From Okeania sp034190295 (lineage in GTDB: Bacteria > Cyanobacteriota > Cyanobacteriia > Cyanobacteriales > Microcoleaceae): a stretch of DNA of 64,000 nucleotides. Below are positions 58,337-64,000 of this stretch, in pieces; within the stretch, counting starts at the first letter, position 1; each line of letters begins with the position of its first letter. Position numbers and translations under genes: made by a program. Under the pieces are notes generated by a model. The model made no database searches. It was not told where the DNA came from and saw only the letters and a program-made list of their open reading frames with translations. Location: contig JAXHSW010000001.1 of NCBI GenBank assembly GCA_034190295.1, positions 79,749 to 143,748 on the forward strand. The letters run 5' to 3'.

Positions 58337-59200
58337 ATGAAAATTGGGTTTTTAGGAACGGGTTTAATGGGTCTGCCAATGGCTCAAAAATTGTTAGAAG
58401 CTAATCATATTGTAACTGCTTATAATCGTACTCAATCAAAATTAGAATCTTTACAAAATGCAGGTGCTAAAATTGCTAATTCTCCGGCAGAAGCTATTCA
58501 AAATTCTGAATGTTTGATTTTGATGTTGACAAATTATGCAGCGATTCAAAATGTACTTTTATCTGATAGTTCAAAAGCCGAATTATTGGGTCGAACAGTT
58601 ATTCAAATGGGAACTATTTCTCCTGTTGAAAGTAAACAAATTAGAGATGAAGTTGTAGCTTGTGGCGGTGAATATTTAGAAGCTCCTGTTTTGGGCAGTA
58701 TTCCTCAAGTTAAATCTGGTAGTTTAATTGTTATGGTGGGAGCTTCACTAGAACAATATGAAAAATGGTGTGATTTATTCAAGATATTTAGTCCCGAACC
58801 ATTACATATTGGTGCGGTAGGTAGTGGTGCTGCAATTAAGTTGGCAATGAATCAATTAATTGGTTCTTTAACAACTGCTTTTGCTTTGAGTTTAGGGTTA
58901 ATAGTTCGGGAAGGTATAGATGTAGATTTGTTTATGCAAATTGTTCGGGACAGTGCTTTATATGCTCCAACATTTGATAAGAAATTACAACGAATGTTAG
59001 AGAGAAATTATGAAAATCCTAATTTTCCAGTCAAACATTTATTGAAGGATACGAATATATTTATTAATGCGGCAGAATCAGCAGGACTTGATGTGAGTAT
59101 TCAAGAAGGAGTCCGTAAAGTTTTGGAGAAAACTATTGAATTAGGTTTATCAGATGTGGATTATTCTGCTTTGTTTTCGGCAGTTAATCCAGATGACTAG
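58337..59200 (+). CDS. NAD(P)-dependent beta-hydroxyacid dehydrogenase
   Basis: 287 residues. The Rossmann motif GFLGTGLMGLPMAQKLL (4-20), substrate-binding EAPVLGSIPQVKSGSLIVMV (about 116-135, the family's DAPVSGG region) and the catalytic Lys in GSGAAIKLAMNQLIGS (about 165-180) mark the 3-hydroxyisobutyrate dehydrogenase/GLYR family. It probably reduces a small semialdehyde such as succinic semialdehyde or glyoxylate with NADPH. Length is typical. It stands alone before the TnpB element. Confidence 0.92.
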   Translation: MKIGFLGTGLMGLPMAQKLLEANHIVTAYNRTQSKLESLQNAGAKIANSPAEAIQNSECLILMLTNYAAIQNVLLSDSSKAELLGRTVIQMGTISPVESKQIRDEVVACGGEYLEAPVLGSIPQVKSGSLIVMVGASLEQYEKWCDLFKIFSPEPLHIGAVGSGAAIKLAMNQLIGSLTTAFALSLGLIVREGIDVDLFMQIVRDSALYAPTFDKKLQRMLERNYENPNFPVKHLLKDTNIFINAAESAGLDVSIQEGVRKVLEKTIELGLSDVDYSALFSAVNPDD

Positions 59201-59298
59201 AATATGTTTTCTTTTGATAAGCACCTTCTTCCAAAGTGATGAAAAAAATTACCCTTAATTGTGGCGTTGCTGATTTGATGTATGAATTTCAATTGGTG

Positions 59299-59374
59299 TT
59301 GACTACTCCCCGGACTCAAGTCACGGGGATTCTAAGTAGGGACTACGCAACAGGATAAATCCGTGTTGCTCCGT
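59299..59374 (-). ncRNA. Candidate right-end guide RNA (omega/reRNA) region
   Basis: The segment after tnpB contains the hairpin CCCCG/CGGGG and ends at AGTAGTCAA. In TnpB elements the guide-type RNA spans the end of tnpB to the right end, with the guide taken from flanking DNA (here lower coordinates than 59299). Assigned by position and hairpin only. Confidence 0.4.
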
Positions 59375-60631
59375 CTATATCTTAGCTGACCAAAGATATA
59401 TTCTTTGGGGGCAAGTCAAAGTGCCCCTACACAGTTGGCTTAAGTCTAAACTTAGCTTTCTGCTTACTTTCCTGATGATATTTGCAGCTCCATTACAGTC
59501 TGCATTAACACACCAATTATTACCTGTTCTATACAAACCACGCTTTATTCTTTTTCCTGATGGTTTCCAATCATTGGGTTTCTCACCATAAATAGGCAGA
59601 TTGTCACCATCTAAAAATGAAGCTATACTTGTATAACTTTCTTCTGTTTCTATAAATATAATCCCATACTCTTCACATAATTGAGCTATTCTTTCTTTGA
59701 GTCTAGCTGTGGGAATTGGTATAAATTCTGAATTACTTTTCTTTCCTAATTCTATTTGATTTTTCTGACCTTTATTCCAACCAAAAACAATAGTACCAAT
59801 AGAATTTTTTAAACAATGATTAATTACTATTCTGGCTGCTTTATTGATACCGTCACGCATTTGGCGGTTACGCTTTTCTGTAATGGCAGCTAGTTTATTT
59901 GACCAAAATCCTTGAGGTTGATTTTCTTTAATAGTTGATACTTGTTTGTTGTACCAACGATTCATTGATTTGAGATGTTTACCATCTACAATTAACCTCG
60001 TACCCACATTTGATACACAGGTCAACCAATTATTTACACCATGATCAATTCCTAATACATTTTCTTGATTTAATTTAGGTTTAACTACTACTTCTTTTTC
60101 ATAGACAAATTCCCAATAAAAACATCTATTTCTGGGTAATATTCTCAGTTCTTTAATAGCAGAAAATGCTAAATTACTAGGAATGGGAATATAAAAGCAA
60201 TCTAGACCAAACCAGCGCTTACAGGTATTGCCTAGTGGTACTCTGATTTGATTACCTTTGAGTTTTAATGCTTGTTTGGGGTAACTAACTGTAGCCATTC
60301 CCCCTTTTTTTCTGTAGTTAGGAATCCTTGGTCTGTTTGTAATTTTACCTTCACTATAGGCAATAATAAGACCATAATAAGAGCGAAATGATTCCGCTAC
60401 AGTTCTCAATATTTGTTGTGCTGCTTGAGAATGTAAAACTTTGTAATGATTGTTCTTTTTGTAGACCTTTTCCAAGTGATACTTGCCAATGCCTTTTTGA
60501 GACTTAAAATATAGTTGCCTGGCATAATATATTCCCATGTTAGTGAGCTTGTGAGACTGTTCACATAAGAATGTTAAGATAGCAATTAATTCAGAATTTT
60601 TATTTACTAAAACTTGCTGACAAGAGTACAT
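59375..60631 (-). CDS. tnpB: TnpB (IS605 OrfB-type RNA-guided nuclease/transposase accessory)
   Basis: 418 residues from ATG 60631 (MYSCQQVLVNKNSELIAIL); an in-frame start at 60682 adds unlikely sequence. RuvC motifs are intact: Asp in VLGIDHGVNNWLT (about 194), Glu in GIIFIETEESYTSIASF (about 327) and Asp in CVNADCNGAANIIRK (about 377). The zinc ribbon with two CxxC pairs that normally lies between the last two motifs is absent; the interval reads LPIYGEKPNDWKPSGKRIKR. TnpB proteins are RNA-guided DNA nucleases that preserve their transposons. It may be active because the catalytic acids remain. Confidence 0.92.
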   Translation of the reverse strand: MYSCQQVLVNKNSELIAILTFLCEQSHKLTNMGIYYARQLYFKSQKGIGKYHLEKVYKKNNHYKVLHSQAAQQILRTVAESFRSYYGLIIAYSEGKITNRPRIPNYRKKGGMATVSYPKQALKLKGNQIRVPLGNTCKRWFGLDCFYIPIPSNLAFSAIKELRILPRNRCFYWEFVYEKEVVVKPKLNQENVLGIDHGVNNWLTCVSNVGTRLIVDGKHLKSMNRWYNKQVSTIKENQPQGFWSNKLAAITEKRNRQMRDGINKAARIVINHCLKNSIGTIVFGWNKGQKNQIELGKKSNSEFIPIPTARLKERIAQLCEEYGIIFIETEESYTSIASFLDGDNLPIYGEKPNDWKPSGKRIKRGLYRTGNNWCVNADCNGAANIIRKVSRKLSLDLSQLCRGTLTCPQRIYLWSAKI

Positions 60632-60811
60632 TGGAAACAGGCAGACCGAAAAGTTATTGCAAGTAATAATAGCACAGGACAACTAGAGTTGTCTAGTCTA
60701 AACGATTCCCTTCAACGTGGCTTTTCGGTAAAATAAAATACATCGGATTAAAATCCGACTCCTCGCCTTTCATCCATCGCTTAAAAGACGATGGCTTTCA
60801 TCCTCCCGTGT

Positions 60812-61863
60812 TATTTAGGTAAATTTTCACCCAATTTTTAGTTGAATAAAAAGTCATGCGTAGGGGCGAGTAAGACCTAATTATTACATAATATCATGAT
60901 TTTTTTGGGGATGCAAGGGGAAAAGCCTTGCCGTTTTTAGAGCTTCACAAAATGCAAATTAATCATCCGCGTATCCGTGGCCTAATCCTTGTCTGGCGAT
61001 TTTTTTGGGGATGCAAGAGGAAAAACCTTGCCGTTTTTTTAGAACTTCACAGGATGAGAATTTGCTGGATTTGTGAATATAGCGTTGGCGGAGTAAGTGC
61101 GTTAGCTACATCGCTTCTACATGAGTAATATCGATCTGTTGATGGGGTGAAAAATTTGACCGTCGTTACTTCTTTATCCAAGTGCTTCACAGGATGATTA
61201 TTTTCTCTGCTTTGATGGTGTAAGTATCTCTTATATATATTCAGTGACGATATGCTATTTTTGCGTTGAATAAAAAGTCATGCGTAGGGGCGAACGACAC
61301 CCAATGATTACATAGTATCATAATTTTTTTGGGGATACAAGGGGAAAAGCCTTGCCGTTTTTTAGAGCTTCACAGGATGAGAATGTTCTGGATTTGTGCA
61401 TAAGTAATATCGATCTGTTGATGGGGTGAAAAATTTGACCGTCGTTACTTCTTCATCCAAGTGCTTCACAGGATGATACAGTAGTGGGAGCATCTTGCTT
61501 CCGTACTATCCTATTTACCATTACTATGCAGGACTACCGATGTCTGAATATCCCTTCTATATATATTCAGTGGCGAAATGCTGTTTTTGCGTTGAATAAA
61601 AAGTCATGCGTAGGGGCGAACGACACCCAATGATTACATAGTATCATAATTTTTTTGGGGATACAAGGGGAAATACCTTGCCGTTTTTTGGAAGCTCTAC
61701 AAAATGCAAATTAATCATCCCTGTATCCGTGACCAAATCCTTGTCTGGCAATTTTTTTGGGGATGCAAGGGGAAAAGCCTTGCCGTTTTTTGGAAGCTCT
61801 ACAAGATGTAAATTAATCATCCCTGTATCCGTGGCTAAATCCTTGTCTAGCAACGCCTTAATT
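60812..61863. repeat. Repeat field with three large direct-repeat units
   Basis: The phrase GTTGAATAAAAAGTCATGCG starts units at 60841, 61265 and 61591 (spacings 424 and 326 bp). Each continues with GTAGGGGCGA, ATTTTTTTGGGGATACAAGG and CCTTGCCGTTTTTT; a sub-unit with ATCCGTGGC and CTTGTCTGGC is further duplicated inside the first and third. CTTCACAGGATGA and ATCGATCTGTTGATGGGGTG recur between. Open frames here, including the one at 61644-61919, are translations of repeats. A 29-bp piece identical to the end of the dus gene is at 61510-61538. Confidence 0.8.
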
Positions 61864-63171
61864 CTATTTTCCCAAAATCTGATTTCGATCGCTAGCTCCC
61901 AAACCCAACCTATTACCATTAATCTGAGGAGTAATCACAGCAGGTACTTCAGTAACACCCCAAAGACTTACCAATTGCTGTAAAAATTTATCCTGCTCCA
62001 CCCGTGTTGCTTCCCAGTAAGGACTGCGGTTAATCATCGTAAACCAAACCAAACCCTGTTCGCGAGTAGGAATAACTCCAGCCAAAGCAATCACATCATT
62101 GAGAGTACCAGTTTTCACCACCGAACCCCGGGGAATATTCCGAGACTGGTCTACCAAAGTTCCTCGGTCATAACCAGATACCGGAAACAAGTCAGCAATA
62201 ACCCACTCAGAAGTTTGAAGATACCGCTGAATAGCAATTAACATCCCACTCACAGCTCTTGGAGAAATTTTATTTTCCACCCCCAACCCAGAACCATTAA
62301 TTAACTGAATTTCTGCTTGAGGCACCCCCGCAGTCCAGGCAGCTTTTTGTTGAACAATTTTTGCTCCACCCAAATTACTAGCTATTATTTCAGCCAACTT
62401 ATTATTACTTTCCACATTCATAGTTTTGAGAATATAGATAAGTGGCAAAGACTTGTGTCGAACAATTGGAATTTCTGTAGATACAGATTTTTGGGATATT
62501 ACAGAACCAGCGATCGCCACTTTTGGCTGAAGTGTCCCTGGTGGCATTCGGTTGTAGATATTTCTCACATTATTAGACCAAGTGGCTGAATTGATACCTT
62601 CTCGCAATAATTGACCTGCAACTATGGGGCCAGTCCGATAGTTCATCCAGAAATCACCCACTACAATCAAATTACCTGTGACTTGATTAATTCCCAATTT
62701 TTGGATGGCGTTACCCAGAGCGATCGCTTCTTCCCAGACAAAATATGGGTCATTACCGCCAGTAATTACCAAATCTCCTCGCAATATTCCATTTGTAATT
62801 GGGCCTGTGGTACTAACCAAAGTTTCAAATTGATGTTGAGGTCCCCAAGTTTCTAGGGCGGCTAAAGATGTGGCGATTTTTGTTAAGGAAGCAGCAGGCA
62901 TGGGAACTGTACCTTCGTGACCATGTAAAAGTTCAAATTCTGATTGTATCCATATACCCTGAGCATCGGAAGTTAGTAATCTTTTGGCTGTCAAACCTTT
63001 CAAGTATTCATCTACTTTTATAGTTAATATTCGATCGGAATTTTCAGTTGAAATTAATTGAGGTAAACCTGTTTGCCATTTGAGTATGGTTACAGTATTT
63101 TGCCCGATAGTTTGTATACCTGCCATTTCTAGCCACAGAGATATAATTCCATAGCTGAACAAATCCCACAT
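61864..63171 (-). CDS. dacB: D-alanyl-D-alanine carboxypeptidase, PBP4 (S13) family
   Basis: 435 residues. All three penicillin-binding motifs are visible: SxxK in PAASLTKIATSLAALE (about 92-107), SxN in NVESNNKLAEIIAS (about 254) and KTG in GSVVKTGTLNDVIALAGV (about 352). An N-terminal hydrophobic segment suggests export to the periplasm. The enzyme trims or cleaves peptidoglycan stem peptides (D,D-carboxypeptidase/endopeptidase). The C-terminal residues GLGASDRNQILGK end just before the repeat field, and the length is near the family norm. It appears monocistronic. Confidence 0.92.
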   Translation of the reverse strand: MWDLFSYGIISLWLEMAGIQTIGQNTVTILKWQTGLPQLISTENSDRILTIKVDEYLKGLTAKRLLTSDAQGIWIQSEFELLHGHEGTVPMPAASLTKIATSLAALETWGPQHQFETLVSTTGPITNGILRGDLVITGGNDPYFVWEEAIALGNAIQKLGINQVTGNLIVVGDFWMNYRTGPIVAGQLLREGINSATWSNNVRNIYNRMPPGTLQPKVAIAGSVISQKSVSTEIPIVRHKSLPLIYILKTMNVESNNKLAEIIASNLGGAKIVQQKAAWTAGVPQAEIQLINGSGLGVENKISPRAVSGMLIAIQRYLQTSEWVIADLFPVSGYDRGTLVDQSRNIPRGSVVKTGTLNDVIALAGVIPTREQGLVWFTMINRSPYWEATRVEQDKFLQQLVSLWGVTEVPAVITPQINGNRLGLGASDRNQILGK

Positions 63172-64000
63172 AAATCAATTCAATTTTTTTCAAGTTTTTC
63201 CATAATAGCGGACTTCAATCAAGATTATGTTTTTCCAGGATAGGAAGCAGAAAATTAATTGCTGAGGAGCTTGGCTAATTATTGAATCAAAAATAGAAAA
63301 TTTATTCATTACTGTTTTGACATACGCAACAGTAAGACATCAAACATCTGGCAATTATGAATTTGAATACTCCTACTGAGGAAGTAGAAAATTAATTGCT
63401 CAGGAGCTTGGCTAATTATTGAATCAAAAATAGAAAATTTATTCATTACTGTTTTGCCATACGCAACAGTAAGACATCAAACACCTGGCAATCATCAATT
63501 TGAAGACTCCTACTGAGGAAGTAGAAAATTAATTGCTCAGGAGCTTGGTTAATTATTGAATCAAAAATAGAAAACATATTCATTACTGTTTTGCCATACG
63601 CAACAGTAAGACATCAAACATCTGACAATTATGAATTTGAATACTCCTACTGAGGAAGTAGAAAATTAATTGCTCAGGAGCTTGGTTAATTATTGAATCA
63701 AAAATAGAAAACATATTCATTACTGTTTTGCCATACGCAACAGTAAGACATCAAACATCTGACNNNNNNNNNNNNNNNNNNNNNNNNNNNNNNNNNNNNN
63801 NNNNNNNNNNNNNNNNNNNNNNNNNNNNNNNNNNNNNNNNNNNNNNNNNNNNNNNNNNNNNNNAATTATGAATTTGAATACTCCTACTGAGGAAGGAGAA
63901 AATTAATTGCTCAGGAGCTTGGTTAATTATTGAATCAAAAATAGAAAATTTATTCATTACTGTTTTGCCATACGCAACAGTAAGACATCAAACACCTGGC
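63172..64000. repeat. 137-bp tandem array, continuing past the window
   Basis: From about 63241 the word AGGAAGTAGAAAATTAATTG recurs at exact 137-bp steps (63241, 63378, 63515, 63652, and 63889 after subtracting the 100-N gap). Each unit contains TACTGTT-TTGCCATACGC-AACAGTA, a perfect 7-bp stem, and GACATCAAACATCTGACAAT. Units differ by a few substitutions. No gene is supported. The array reaches the window end. Confidence 0.9.
63764..63863. other. Assembly gap of 100 N in the tandem array
   Basis: The bases before (CATCTGAC) and after (AATTATGAATTTG) the gap are contiguous in other units, and removing exactly 100 positions restores the 137-bp period. The true copy number may be higher because identical units collapse in assembly. 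Confidence 0.95.

Larger units (their letters stand above)
59299..60811 (-). mobile_element. TnpB-only IS200/IS605-type insertion sequence
   Basis: One tnpB gene flanked by subterminal hairpins. On the minus strand the left side has GCCATCGTC/GCGATGG (about 60792-60770) and the right side has the hairpin CCCCG-TGACTTGAGTC-CGGGG (59327-59308) followed by AGTAGTCAA at the probable right boundary. No tnpA (Y1 transposase) is present, so movement would need a helper. The 3' segment between the tnpB stop and the right end (59299-59374) is where this class encodes a guide-type RNA. Confidence 0.8.

Noticed and set aside
61644..61919. 91-codon minus frame with two copies of DKDLATDTGMINLH-like units
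   Set aside because: A translation of the duplicated intergenic repeat; it overlaps the end of the PBP4 gene and has no family match.
63241..64000. Possible CRISPR array at the window end
   Set aside because: The whole 137-bp unit is conserved, including what would be the spacer; it is a plain tandem array.

Overview
The window looks like chromosome from a filamentous, probably marine, cyanobacterium of the Trichodesmium/Okeania type. Evidence: AT-rich DNA, very many GCGATCGC (HIP1) octamers, chlP for chlorophyll phytol reduction, the ctaA/ctaB and ctaCDE terminal-oxidase genes, a dnaK of the DnaK2 type, and intergenic DNA full of heptamer tandem repeats and small palindromic elements. The genus is an inference from style, not from a marker gene.

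Layout. 1-3.1 kb (minus): three response-regulator genes, one a REC-PAS-GGDEF-EAL enzyme for cyclic di-GMP. 4.8-11.3 kb (plus): a Na+/solute symporter, a small membrane protein with a GNAT acetyltransferase, an AI-2E/PerM-family membrane protein and a GTPase-DUF697 protein; a 22-bp minisatellite of 27 units lies at 6.7-7.3 kb. 11.6-18.1 kb: a large HEPN/DUF4209-like protein, a DHFR-like reductase, an orphan sugar/nucleoside ABC ATPase carrying an in-frame repeat insertion, and a DUF938 methyltransferase. 18.4-22.3 kb: a tRNA-Arg(CCU) split by a group I intron, chlP, a YidD-like protein and a tRNA-dihydrouridine synthase. 22.6-23.8 kb: DUF433/PIN toxin-antitoxin genes. 24.5-31.8 kb (minus): one giant RTX/Ig/propeller/PPC adhesin-like protein cut by two 100-N assembly gaps that appear to have no real missing sequence. 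32.2-39.4 kb: a TerB-like membrane protein, dnaK, a DUF4112 protein, a ParA stub, an SMP-30 lactonase and an aldo/keto reductase. 40.4-47.9 kb: cytochrome c oxidase subunits (ctaC-ctaD-ctaE, minus) divergent from heme O/A synthesis (ctaA, ctaB, plus). 48.1-50.2 kb: DUF433/DUF5615 toxin-antitoxin, an orphan antitoxin, an NTF2-like protein and a truncated Uma2 gene. 50.7-55.5 kb: three consecutive STAND/AAA-like ATPases, two of them with different P-loop lesions, convergent with an ammonium transporter. 57.4-63.2 kb: a nuclease-fold hypothetical, a beta-hydroxyacid dehydrogenase, a TnpB-only IS605-type element, a repeat field and a PBP4-type D,D-carboxypeptidase. The window ends in a 137-bp tandem array containing a third 100-N gap.

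How it fits together. The oxidase block is the one clear pathway unit: ctaB and ctaA make the heme a that CtaD binds. Most other genes are single housekeeping or accessory genes separated by long repeat-rich spacers. At least six families of small inverted-repeat elements recur, and several have entered genes: one sits in frame inside the ABC ATPase, and others supply or extend the 3' ends of genes. The least explained loci are the three-ATPase cluster, the giant secreted protein and the terminal tandem array.
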